NCBI GenBank assembly: GCA_034679345.1
Contig: JAXDAY010000019.1
Span: 124,001 to 188,000 of the forward strand
DNA length: 64,000 nt
Source of the DNA: JAXDAY01 sp034679345
GTDB lineage: Bacteria > Eisenbacteria > RBG-16-71-46 > CAIMUX01 > VGJL01
Direction: 5' to 3'
Position numbers and translations under genes: made by a program
Notes under the pieces: model-generated
The model's database searches: none
The model's input: the letters and a program-made list of their open reading frames with translations, nothing else
Told to the model about the DNA's origin: nothing
Shown: positions 33,684-41,655 of the stretch, in pieces
How the letters are laid out: each line of letters starts with the position of its first letter
Numbering within the stretch: the stretch's first letter is position 1

Positions 33684-34781
33684 TCACGGAGCCTGAATTC
33701 GAAGAAGGCCGAGACTTTGCGACGCGCCTGCCCCCAGGTCGGACCACTGCTCGACTCGCCACGGCTCGCCGTCGGCGCCTCGCCGGAGCCACACTCGCGC
33801 GCGCCCCTGTCGGACGCGCAGCGTGTCGGGCCCTCCGATCGCGAGATCAAACTCCAGCCCCGTGATTTCGGCCTGCGACCAATCGCCTCCGGGAAGTCGG
33901 ACCTCCCGGATCACGGGCCGCTCCCATTCGAAGCGCGCGACCGCGATCCCCGGCTTCTCGCGCAATGATCGAGCGAACCGCTCCTCCTCCGCGCGCTCCC
34001 AAGCGACCGGCATCTCCGGATCCTCCCGCCGGTCGGCGGGGCAGAAGACGAATCGGAACCCGTCGGCCAGAAGATCCGCATAACGACCGAAGTCGCCCGC
34101 GAGCCATGCGTGGCGCAGATCCTCGATCGTCCCCTCGGCCGTGTTCCCGTCGCCGTAGTCGAAGGCGACGAGCCGCCGTTCGGCCGACGCCGCGCGGCCC
34201 CACCGGTCGCGCGCGCGGGCGCCGATCGCGTGATTCCCGGCGAGAAGGGCCTCGGTCGGGAGAGCGCCACCGACTCCCAGGAACCCCTGCCGATCCGAGA
34301 ACCACTCGATCGAGTTGCCGGGCAGACGTCCCTCCTCCGGATCGATCGCCTCCACGCGCAGCGAATCGATCGATGATCGCGCAACTCCGGGCCAGGCGAT
34401 CGCGCCGATCCAACTCATCTCAGGCGGTCGATTGGGCGACCAGTGCACGCGAGTCGTCGATCGATCGACGCTCCTGCCTGCCTGCTCGACGGTCTCCGCC
34501 GCCAGCGTCATCGATCTCGCGCCCCCGCCAGGGAGCCACACGCATCGCCACGGCGGAGTCTGGACGCGGGCCAAGGTCGAGTCTTCGACGCTGAACCGGA
34601 TCGCCGCCGCGCCGGCGTGCGTGACCTCCATCCGTAGACTGTCCGAGAGCGAATCGCCCTCGGCGGGAGAAATCCATACGATCCGCGGCGCCGGCTCTTC
34701 GGACGGCTCGATTCCTCCCTCCCTCCCGCATCCCAATGCCGCGATCGCGATCACGATCCATCGGCGCGCGACAATCCCCAT
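33684..34781 (-). CDS. Lipoprotein with beta-rich body and NTF2-like C-terminal part
   Basis: The 365-aa protein starts at ATG 34781 (GGGAGG eight bases upstream). The N-terminus MGIVARRWIVIAIAALGCG has a lipobox (A-L-G-C). Residues 30-200 look like one or two Ig-like domains (IVWISPAEGDSLSDSLRMEV, RVEAIDPEEGRLPGNSIEWFSD). From about 215 the text (TIEDLRHAWLAGDFGRYADLLADGFRFVF...REKPGIAVARFEWERPVIRE...RARVWLRRGADGEPWRVEQWSD) fits the SnoaL/NTF2-like cone fold with a lost active site. It is probably anchored in the outer membrane. Function unknown. Confidence 0.8.
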   Translation of the reverse strand: MGIVARRWIVIAIAALGCGREGGIEPSEEPAPRIVWISPAEGDSLSDSLRMEVTHAGAAAIRFSVEDSTLARVQTPPWRCVWLPGGGARSMTLAAETVEQAGRSVDRSTTRVHWSPNRPPEMSWIGAIAWPGVARSSIDSLRVEAIDPEEGRLPGNSIEWFSDRQGFLGVGGALPTEALLAGNHAIGARARDRWGRAASAERRLVAFDYGDGNTAEGTIEDLRHAWLAGDFGRYADLLADGFRFVFCPADRREDPEMPVAWERAEEERFARSLREKPGIAVARFEWERPVIREVRLPGGDWSQAEITGLEFDLAIGGPDTLRVRQGRARVWLRRGADGEPWRVEQWSDLGAGASQSLGLLRIQAP

Positions 34782-34852
34782 GCGGAGTCCTCCCCTTGCT
34801 CCGGCGGTCGGGAGGAGCAGGAATCGATCCGCGCGCGGGAGGGAGGTGCCAA

Positions 34853-36703
34853 TCAGCGCCGCGAGCGCCGATCGAGCGAATCGATGAGCGCGCGGACTTG
34901 CGGCGCCTCGGGCGCGGACGGGAAGCGGACGAGGAAATCGTCGGCGACTCGTCGCGCGACCCCCGGGTCGGGATGGTCCAAAACGAGCAGCGTCAGGAGA
35001 TTCACCCGGGCGGGACGGTACTCGGGCTCCTGCGCGATCGCCGCTTCGAACTCGCTTCGCGCCTCGTCGAACCGGCCGAGGAGCCTCAGGGCAATCCCGC
35101 GATTGTTCCGCATCCCCGCCGTGGGGGTCATTGCGCGGGAGGCCTCGTCGAGAGTCGCGAGTCCCTCGTTCAGCCTGCCCTGCCGCAACTGCGCATTCGC
35201 GAGATTCGAGAGAAGCCCGGGCGTGCGTCTCCAACCCCGAAGCAGGTCCGTGAAGATCGCCTCCGCCTCTTCGAGCCTGCCGTCGTTCATGAGGACGATC
35301 CCGCGCTGGTAGCGCACGCGCGGGTGATCCGGAAGGAGCCGTTCCGTCTCATCGATCACCGGCCGCGCTTCGGCGAGCCGCCCCGATCCGATCAGGTGGC
35401 CCGCCCAGTTCAGGCGCGCCCGGATGCTCTCGGGTTGCCGCGCGAACTCCCTGGAGAAGAGCGACTCATCCGATCGCCATTCGGTCGCGCGCGCTGCGCT
35501 GCGGATCCCCAGGACGACGCAGAGAATCGTCAGCGCGATCGCGGTCGCGCGTTTCGGCTCCGCCCCCTTCCCGCCGACCGCCAGGCCGATTCCTGCCGCC
35601 AGCCCCGCCACCGGAAGGTAGAGGAAGCGTCCCCCATAGAGATCGCTCGTCGGGACGATCTGCAGAACCGGTAGCAAGCCAGCCATCAGAAGCAGGTACC
35701 CCGCCGCGAACGCGCGCGCCCGCGGAGCACCCGCTCGACGAAGGAGCGCAACCGCCGCGAGGGTAACCCCGCCGATGCCTGCAACGAGCCCGAGGATCGT
35801 CGCAGCTCCCGCGGGTCCCGAGATCGCCCATGCCGGCGGTTCAAGGGTGAGTCGAATCGGCAGGAAGACGCGAAGGAGATTCAACGCCAGCAGCCGGCCC
35901 ATCAGATCGATCCCGGATGCGCTCAGCTCAGGCGGGCGCTCCGGCGCAAGCGCATCGAACCCCACCGCCTGCGCGCGCAGGGCGAACGCCACCGCCGTCG
36001 CCGCAACAAACCAGGCGACCGCGCGCCGGCTCGGCCGCGGGAACTTCCCGCCGCTCTCGAGAAGGGGCAGGACGGCGAACCAGACGATCCCGGTCACCGC
36101 CGACTCCTTCGACAGCAGCGCGAGAAGCCAGAAGATCGCCGCGACCGCAAGTCGAGGAGTTGCGGCGGTCGCGCTCGCCACCGAGACGATCACGAAGAGC
36201 GCCGCCATCAGATCGGGCGCTGCCGAGCACCAACCGAACGCATCGGCGAGGGCCGGATGCGCGGCGAAGATGCAGGCCCCCCATGCGGCCGCCTGCCCAC
36301 GCCGCGCCAGCAATCGCGCCAGCGCGAGAGTCGCGCCGGCATGGAGCAGCATGTTCAGCAGTCGAAATGGCAGAGGATTCGCTCCGAAGAGCAGCAAGAG
36401 GATCCCATGGATCAGGCCCGGCAAGGGACGGTAGTAGCCGACGCCCTCCTCGGGTACAACCATCGTGCCCCACCCATGCCCCTCGGTCACGACTCTCCAG
36501 AGCAGGACGGGCTTCGAGAGCAGAGGGCTCTGGGCGATCGTCCAGTGATCGTCCCAGACGAAATCGCCGGTCAGGGCCACGACCGCAACCGCGATGGCGA
36601 AGGCGACCGCGACCCAGACGATCGGGCCGCTGTTTCGCGCTCCCCCGCGGTCCGTCCCCACGGCGGCCGGCGTCGCGGCGCGCCTCCCACCCCGATCCGC
36701 CAT
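34853..36703 (-). CDS. Polytopic membrane protein with C-terminal TPRs (TMTC / GT-C like)
   Basis: The 616-aa protein has about ten hydrophobic segments in its first 400 residues. The first periplasmic loop carries the DFVWDDHWTI motif (paired acidic residues) and YYRPLPGLIHGILLLLFG, as in GT-C fold glycosyltransferase-like proteins of the TMTC type. The last 200 residues are TPRs (ARLNWAGHLIGSGRLAEARPVIDE, RYQRGIVLMNDGRLEEAEAIF, NNRGIALRLLGRFDEARSEFEAAI). Such proteins are thought to transfer sugars from lipid carriers to proteins, but no donor or acceptor is indicated here. The start has only a weak ribosome binding site. A divergent lipoprotein gene lies 129 bp upstream. Confidence 0.85.
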   Translation of the reverse strand: MADRGGRRAATPAAVGTDRGGARNSGPIVWVAVAFAIAVAVVALTGDFVWDDHWTIAQSPLLSKPVLLWRVVTEGHGWGTMVVPEEGVGYYRPLPGLIHGILLLLFGANPLPFRLLNMLLHAGATLALARLLARRGQAAAWGACIFAAHPALADAFGWCSAAPDLMAALFVIVSVASATAATPRLAVAAIFWLLALLSKESAVTGIVWFAVLPLLESGGKFPRPSRRAVAWFVAATAVAFALRAQAVGFDALAPERPPELSASGIDLMGRLLALNLLRVFLPIRLTLEPPAWAISGPAGAATILGLVAGIGGVTLAAVALLRRAGAPRARAFAAGYLLLMAGLLPVLQIVPTSDLYGGRFLYLPVAGLAAGIGLAVGGKGAEPKRATAIALTILCVVLGIRSAARATEWRSDESLFSREFARQPESIRARLNWAGHLIGSGRLAEARPVIDETERLLPDHPRVRYQRGIVLMNDGRLEEAEAIFTDLLRGWRRTPGLLSNLANAQLRQGRLNEGLATLDEASRAMTPTAGMRNNRGIALRLLGRFDEARSEFEAAIAQEPEYRPARVNLLTLLVLDHPDPGVARRVADDFLVRFPSAPEAPQVRALIDSLDRRSRR

Positions 36704-36832
36704 GGGGGCATCCTAGTCCACCCGCGAGTCCCTGTCGCCCCTCTGGGCTCCGGGCGATGTATACTGCCAGGTTACTTGTCCGCCGCGTTCCGAAGAGGCG
36801 GCGATGGGGCGAGAGGCGAAAGGAGAGCGCTC

Positions 36833-37498
36833 ATGAGTCGCAGGTGGTCACCGTTGGGATGGATTGCGCCCTGGGTTCTGGTCATCGCGATCGGCTGCAC
36901 GGGCGGGCAGAATCAGGAGTCGATCAAGTCGGACGACTCCCAGGCGTCCCGGACGACGCCCGGACAGGAGTCCTCGCCGCAGACCACCGCCAAGGCTCCC
37001 GCTCTCGAGAAGGGGATGGATGGCGCTCACGGTCTCGTTTGGCGCATGCCGGAGGGATTCGAGCGCGAGATTCCCATCAACACGATGCGGATGGCGCAGT
37101 ACAAGATCCCCTCGGGAATCGAGGGAACCAAGGACGGCGAACTGGTCGCCTTCTTCTTCGGCGCGGGGCAGGGGGGCGCTGTCCAGGCGAACATCGAGCG
37201 CTGGGCGAGCCAGTTCAAGCAGGACGACGGCTCCGACCCGATGAAGCGCGCGAAGATCGACACCTTGAAGAGCGCGGGCGGCCTGAACGTGACCACGGTG
37301 GAGCTGCCCGGCCACTATGTCTCCTCGATGATGGGAAGCGGTCCGAGCTACGACGAGCCGGGCTGGCGGCTGTACGGAGCCGTCGTCGAGGGGCCGGGCG
37401 GGCCTTGGTTCTTCAAGGCGGCAGGGCCCGAGGCGGTCATCCAGAAGTACCATGACGCGCTGACGATGCTCTACCAGGGGTTCCGGACCCACTCCTGA
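36833..37498 (+). CDS. Putative lipoprotein
   Basis: The 221-aa protein starts at ATG 36833, just after AAAGGAGAG; the frame extends upstream but overlaps the divergent gene and reads as Arg-rich noise. The N-terminus (WVLVIAIGCTGG) has a lipobox followed by a Ser/Thr/Gln-rich linker. The folded part (LVWRMPEGFEREIPINTMRMAQYKIPSG...GELVAFFFGAGQGGAVQANIERWASQF...YEPG-like DEPGWRLYGAVVEGPGGPWFFKAAGPEAVI) is a single alpha/beta domain seen in other bacterial lipoproteins of unknown function. A TATACT hexamer at 36760-36765 could be its -10 element. Confidence 0.82.
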   Translation: MSRRWSPLGWIAPWVLVIAIGCTGGQNQESIKSDDSQASRTTPGQESSPQTTAKAPALEKGMDGAHGLVWRMPEGFEREIPINTMRMAQYKIPSGIEGTKDGELVAFFFGAGQGGAVQANIERWASQFKQDDGSDPMKRAKIDTLKSAGGLNVTTVELPGHYVSSMMGSGPSYDEPGWRLYGAVVEGPGGPWFFKAAGPEAVIQKYHDALTMLYQGFRTHS

Positions 37499-37508
37499 TC
37501 CGGCCCTA

Positions 37509-37527
37509 CCCGCGCGTCCCGCGCGGG
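37509..37527. terminator. Bidirectional terminator-like hairpin
   Basis: CCCGCGCG (37509-37516), three-base loop, CGCGCGGG (37520-37527): perfect 8-bp all-GC arms filling the 30-bp gap between two convergent stop codons (37498 and 37529). It lacks a U-tract. Confidence 0.55.
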
Positions 37528-37528
37528 A

Positions 37529-38005
37529 TCAGGGGATGTCGAATCGCCCGCGCAGCGAGACGAGGGCGTCGTCGAGGCGCGACTGCTTGACCACGCAGGT
37601 GACCGATGATACCGAGGTCGAGATCGCAAGGATGTTGATGCCGGCCTCGGCCAGCGCGATGAAGACCTGGGATGCGATGTTCGGGATCTCCCGGAAGTGA
37701 GGCCCGAAGACGGCCACCGCGCAGAGATCCTCTGTCGTGACGATCTTCTGCGCCTCGACCTCTGCCTTCACCTCCTCGACCAGGTCGAGCGCCTCGTCGA
37801 AGCGCGACATCTCGACGCAGACGGAGATCGTCGCGCCGCCGCCAAGATCGGGGCAGCAGGAGATGAACTCGACGCTGATTCCCGCGGCGCCAAGCTCCTC
37901 GAGCACCTTTCCCGCGATTCCAGGGGTGTTCGGCGCTCCTTCGACCGAGATCATCCCGAGCATCTTGGTTGTGAGCACCCCGCCGATCTTCATCCTCCGG
38001 GCCAT
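37529..38005 (-). CDS. Double ACT-domain protein
   Basis: The 158-aa protein consists of two ACT domains: one from about 14 to 75 (LGMISVEGAPNTPGIAGKVLEELGAAGISVEFIS) and one from about 85 to 158 (AVAVFGPHFREIPNIASQVFIALAEAGINILAIST). This is the arrangement of the regulatory half of class aspartate kinases, which senses lysine or threonine, but no kinase domain is attached. It lies 25 bp after the histidine kinase gene on the same strand, so it is likely co-expressed and may act as a small-molecule sensor. The start is ATG 38005 (GAGAGG upstream); ATG 37993 is possible. Confidence 0.88.
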   Translation of the reverse strand: MARRMKIGGVLTTKMLGMISVEGAPNTPGIAGKVLEELGAAGISVEFISCCPDLGGGATISVCVEMSRFDEALDLVEEVKAEVEAQKIVTTEDLCAVAVFGPHFREIPNIASQVFIALAEAGINILAISTSVSSVTCVVKQSRLDDALVSLRGRFDIP

Positions 38006-38030
38006 CGAAGTCCGATCCTCTCACCCCCGT

Positions 38031-39278
38031 CTACTCCGGAGGCAGCAACACCTCGAAGAGGCTTCCTTTGTCGACCACGCTGTCGACGCGGATGCGGCCT
38101 CCGTACTTTCGCACGATCTTCTGAACAAGGGCCAGGCCGAGTCCCGTCCCGTGCCGCTCCATGCTCTTCGCGTTCGGCGCCCGGAAGTACTCCTTGAAGA
38201 GCCGCGCAAGCGCATCACGCGGTATGCCGATCCCCGTATCCTTCACGCGGAAGACCACCCCGCCCGGCGAATCCTCGAGCCGCGCGTCGATGCGCCCTCC
38301 GGGGGGCGTGTACTTGACGGCGTTGGAGAGCAGATTGCTCATCACCTTCTCGAGGTCGCCCTTCGCCGCGGTCCGCTTGATCGCTCCTTCGGGACGGTGG
38401 AAGGTGAGGGTGATCGACTTCGTCTCGCACGCGGGCCGGATCGTCGCGATCTGCGCGTCGAAGATCCCGGTGAGGGAGACTTCGACCATCTCCCGCATCT
38501 TGCCGGGCTCCTGCCCCTCCGCCGCAAGGGTCAAGAGGTCCGAGAGCAGATCGAGCATGTGAGTCGCCTGATCGTGGATCTTATCGACCAACTCGCGCGG
38601 CTTCCCTCCGAGATCCCCCGCGTACCCCTCCCTCATGACTTGCGTCAGCTGCTCGATCGTAGCGACGGGGGCGCGTAGATCATGAGTCGTCGCAAGGATG
38701 AAGCGACTCTTGTCCTCCTCCGCGATCTCGATCATCCGCTGCTGGATCCGGTACTGCGCCGTGATCGCCACCAACTGCGCCAGAAGCCGCGCGATCTGGA
38801 CTTCCCGCAGCGAGAGCGATTTGCCCGGCGACTCTGCGAGGCGGAACTCTCCGAGCAGGCGATCGCCCAGGCGGATCGGGATTGAGAGGATCGAACCAAA
38901 GCCGCGCACCGAGCCCGATTCGACCGGACGCGTGACATCGCCCATGCCCTCGGGAACCCGGCCCCAGCAGAGGCCGGTCGGATCGTCTTCTCCCTCAGGC
39001 GGACGGACCAGGATGCAGACGCCCTCGATGCCCAGGACATCCACCGCCTCGCGGGCGATCTTCTCGATCGTCCCGGCCAGCTCGCCGGGCATGAGGATTC
39101 TGGATGCCGCCTCCTGGGACAGGATCAGGCCCTGGAGCATGCGGGTCTGCTCCGCCTCGAGCCTGCGCTGCTCGGCAAGGACGGAGACCACCCTCCGCCT
39201 GCTCCGGATCTGAGCGAACGCCAAGAAGCCGATCGCGACGAGGAGACCCGCCGCGATCACCCATCCGAGGGTCGGCAT
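38031..39278 (-). CDS. GAF-containing sensor histidine kinase
   Basis: The 415-aa protein has one N-terminal membrane segment (about 5-23), a short coiled coil, a GAF-like domain (about 65-175), a dimerisation helix with the phospho-acceptor His199 (ATTHDLRAPV), and a HATPase domain with an N-box (LEKVMSNLLSNAVKYTPPGG), G1 (VKDTGIGIP), F-box (LFKEYFRAP) and G2 (HGTGLGLALV). With one short membrane anchor and a GAF domain it probably senses a cytoplasmic cue. The start at 39278 lies four bases beyond the response regulator's stop codon, so translation is likely coupled and the two form a pair. Confidence 0.94.
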   Translation of the reverse strand: MPTLGWVIAAGLLVAIGFLAFAQIRSRRRVVSVLAEQRRLEAEQTRMLQGLILSQEAASRILMPGELAGTIEKIAREAVDVLGIEGVCILVRPPEGEDDPTGLCWGRVPEGMGDVTRPVESGSVRGFGSILSIPIRLGDRLLGEFRLAESPGKSLSLREVQIARLLAQLVAITAQYRIQQRMIEIAEEDKSRFILATTHDLRAPVATIEQLTQVMREGYAGDLGGKPRELVDKIHDQATHMLDLLSDLLTLAAEGQEPGKMREMVEVSLTGIFDAQIATIRPACETKSITLTFHRPEGAIKRTAAKGDLEKVMSNLLSNAVKYTPPGGRIDARLEDSPGGVVFRVKDTGIGIPRDALARLFKEYFRAPNAKSMERHGTGLGLALVQKIVRKYGGRIRVDSVVDKGSLFEVLLPPE

Positions 39279-39282
39279 TGGA

Positions 39283-39708
39283 TCAGGAGGCGCTCCGCCC
39301 CCCCTTGACCTTGCTCAAGAGGAGCTCGACTTTGGCGAGAAGCTCCTTCGGTTGCACCGGCTTCTCCAAGAACTCCTCCACGGGGAGGTACTCCTGGTCC
39401 GTCTCCAGGTCGAACTTCATTCCAGTCCTCTGGCCGATCGCCGTCAGCATGATGATCGGCATGCGCTGGAACGCCTCGAGACCGGGCTCCGGCTTGCGGA
39501 TCTTGTAGGCGACGTGAAAGCCCTCCGTGAGATCGTCCATCATCACATCGAGGACCATCAGATCGGGCCGCTCTTTGGGTACCGCCTCGAGGGCCCGCGT
39601 CCCGTTCGAGGCGTGGACGCACTCGTAGCCGTTTCCCTCGAGGACCAGACGCATCGCCTCGACGAGGTCCGGATCGTCGTCGACCAGCAGAATCTTCCCC
39701 TTGCTCAT
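39283..39708 (-). CDS. Stand-alone response regulator receiver protein
   Basis: The 141-aa protein is a CheY-like receiver domain only: acidic pocket D10/D11/D12 (LLVDDDPD), phospho-acceptor Asp54 (DLMVLDVMM), switch Thr in IIMLTAIG and conserved Lys in FLEKPVQP. It has a somewhat long beta4-alpha4 region (GQRTGMKFDLETDQEYLPVEE). With no output domain it must act through protein contacts. It is the first gene of the regulator-kinase-ACT operon. The start at 39708 has no close ribosome binding site (GGAGG is about 16 bases away). Confidence 0.93.
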   Translation of the reverse strand: MSKGKILLVDDDPDLVEAMRLVLEGNGYECVHASNGTRALEAVPKERPDLMVLDVMMDDLTEGFHVAYKIRKPEPGLEAFQRMPIIMLTAIGQRTGMKFDLETDQEYLPVEEFLEKPVQPKELLAKVELLLSKVKGGRSAS

Positions 39709-40061
39709 GTCGGGTATGATTTCCTCCCTCGGCCCAGCGAAGGGCCGGTCGATATGAGGTAGTCCCGGAGACCGAGACCCGGGCGATGGCGTTCCGGCTG
39801 AAGCCGCCTCATTTTAGATCGGCCGCCCGGGTCCGTAAAGCGAGGGTTGTGGCTCGAGGGTCAGTGCTCGCCGCGGCGCGGGAGGCTCGCTTGCAGCGCC
39901 GCCTGGCCGCGGAAGTCCCGGCCGGCCCCCGGTCCCCGGGGTCATTGACACGTTCGGACCCCTGCCGTAGAGTCGCGCTAACTACCTGGAAACTCAGATC
40001 GTGCTCGCGGAATCCCACCGATTTGCCCGATCTGCTAAGACTTGTTTCTAATGAGGATTCA
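39709..40061. other. Divergent intergenic region, 353 bp
   Basis: It separates the response-regulator operon (leftward) from the membrane-protein gene (rightward). The rightward promoter at 39945-39973 is clear; I found no equally good leftward promoter. An open frame from 39786 joins the membrane gene in frame but reads as Arg/Pro-rich noise and lies upstream of and across the promoter, so I do not treat it as coding. Confidence 0.5.
39945..39973 (+). promoter_or_regulatory. Sigma-70-type promoter of the membrane/disordered protein gene
   Basis: TTGACA (39945-39950), a 17-base spacer and TAGAGT (39968-39973). Perfect -35, ideal spacing and 4/6 at the -10. It lies 88 bases before the ATG at 40062. 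Confidence 0.6.
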
Positions 40062-41588
40062 ATGAACACATTTCTCATCGCGACCCTGGTCGTCTCGGGC
40101 GCGATCGAGCTGCTCGTGGGGTTGGGAGCCCTGTCCGGCAGCTTCGGCGCATCCGTGCCAGGTCTCACGAAACTGCTAGGCACAGAACAGATTGCAGGAC
40201 CAGGTCTGCTGCTCCTCTTCCTCGTGGGTCTCGGTTCGCTCGCCCTCGCCGCCCTCCATGTCCTTGCCATTCGCTGGGTCCGGACGGAGAAGCCCGAAGG
40301 GCACCACCTCGCCATCGCATTGGGGGCCGCCGCCACGGTTGTGGGCCTGGGCGCCTTCATTCACAGCCAGAGCGCCGCCGTGCCGCTTCTGATCGTCGAC
40401 ACTCTCCGGGGACTGGTTGTCGGGATCGCCGGAATCGCGGCGATGAACGCCCCCTCCGTGATCCGGGATCTCCGGATCCCCGCGAGACGGGAGGCGGAGC
40501 GGGGAAGCGCTCGTCGCGCCCTCCCGAACGACGCCCGGCGTGGAACGCGCCGGGATCGGGACAGCGAACGCCGTCGCGGCGGAAGGGGAGAACGAGGAGA
40601 GAGAGGGAGTGGCCGGCGTGGCGGGCCCGACTCGGAACGAGTCGGAGCGCCCCGCGCCCGGCGTGAAAGTCCCGATGGCGGCGCCCGCGCCGGCCGGCCG
40701 GACCTGAGAGAGCGTCGCGATCGCCGGGCCCCCGCCCCAGCGGCGCCGGACTCGGTCGACTCGAGGGATCTCAGCGTCGTGGTCTCCGGCAGACCGCCTG
40801 TCAAGGCGACCCCGCCGGCGGCAAGCGATCGCCCTCAGCCGCGGCCCGAGCCGCCCCGCGACGCGGAAGACCGAGTCCAGATGCCCAGGGCTCCCATGGT
40901 TCCCAGGGTTCGCGCGGAGATCCCTCCGATTCGACCTTTGCGCGATGACGAAGAACCGCCTCGTGGGGGAGAGATGCGCCGTTCCGAGGATGGGCAGGAT
41001 CGTGTCTCTCGCAAGCGGCGCCGTCGTTCCGGGTCCCGTTCCTCGCGCGGCGATGATCGCGTCCGGCCTCTGCCGGATCGCTCAGAGCCGATGTCCGATT
41101 CGGGAGAAGAAGAGATCGCGCCCCACCGCGCGCGCGGCGAATACCGCCCCGAGCCGGGGCGCGAACCTCGGTCGGAACCTCGTCCCGAGCCCCGTCCCGA
41201 GCCACGATTCGAGCCGTCCCGCGACGAATACGCGGCCACCGAGTCGCGATCGAGTCATCCGGAGCCTCACCCACAGCCGGCTCAGCCGCCGATCGATCGG
41301 ATCTCCGCGTTCAGTCGGGAGGGCGAAGGGGGAGATGAGCCTCGGGCGGCGACGCCCCCTGAGTTCGGACGAACCCGGAGGCCGTTCTCGCAGCACCGGA
41401 AGGGTCGTCAGGTCAAGCCGCGAGAGAATCGGGTCCACCGCACGCTCGGAGGAGACCTCGAGCGGGGCGATGCCGAAGAGCCGAAGGAGAAGGAGACGCG
41501 CCGGGTTGCTCCGGAGGGACGGATCGGGATGGCTGACGGAATCGGCCCGATCGATTTGACCGACCGGGAGCCGCCCACGGACGACTGA
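40062..41588 (+). CDS. Membrane protein with long charged, disordered cytoplasmic tail
   Basis: The 508-aa protein starts at ATG 40062 (GAGG upstream, behind a good promoter). Four hydrophobic helices fall in the first 130 residues (about 3-20, 48-70, 82-100, 108-126). The remaining 370 residues are almost entirely R, D, E, P, G and S, with repeats such as RSEPRPEPRPEPRFEP and many RR/RD pairs, so they are intrinsically disordered; charge alternates in blocks. I do not recognise a family. The tail could scaffold partners or form condensates. The composition is extreme relative to neighbours, but the membrane part looks like normal protein. Confidence 0.75.
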   Translation: MNTFLIATLVVSGAIELLVGLGALSGSFGASVPGLTKLLGTEQIAGPGLLLLFLVGLGSLALAALHVLAIRWVRTEKPEGHHLAIALGAAATVVGLGAFIHSQSAAVPLLIVDTLRGLVVGIAGIAAMNAPSVIRDLRIPARREAERGSARRALPNDARRGTRRDRDSERRRGGRGERGERGSGRRGGPDSERVGAPRARRESPDGGARAGRPDLRERRDRRAPAPAAPDSVDSRDLSVVVSGRPPVKATPPAASDRPQPRPEPPRDAEDRVQMPRAPMVPRVRAEIPPIRPLRDDEEPPRGGEMRRSEDGQDRVSRKRRRRSGSRSSRGDDRVRPLPDRSEPMSDSGEEEIAPHRARGEYRPEPGREPRSEPRPEPRPEPRFEPSRDEYAATESRSSHPEPHPQPAQPPIDRISAFSREGEGGDEPRAATPPEFGRTRRPFSQHRKGRQVKPRENRVHRTLGGDLERGDAEEPKEKETRRVAPEGRIGMADGIGPIDLTDREPPTDD

Positions 41589-41628
41589 GTCTCGACGCCG
41601 CAGGGTTGCCCGATCGAGAGTCGAACGA

Positions 41629-41643
41629 CGCCGGTTGACGGCG
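41629..41643. terminator. Small hairpin between convergent genes
   Basis: CGCCG, five-base loop, CGGCG in the 67-bp gap between the membrane-protein stop and the argS stop. It is short, with no U-tract; support is weak. Confidence 0.25.
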
Positions 41644-41655
41644 CCGGCCGGGGAG

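Noticed and set aside
39786..40061. N-terminal extension of the membrane/disordered protein
   Set aside because: It reads as Arg/Pro-rich noise and spans the promoter; ATG 40062 has its own site.
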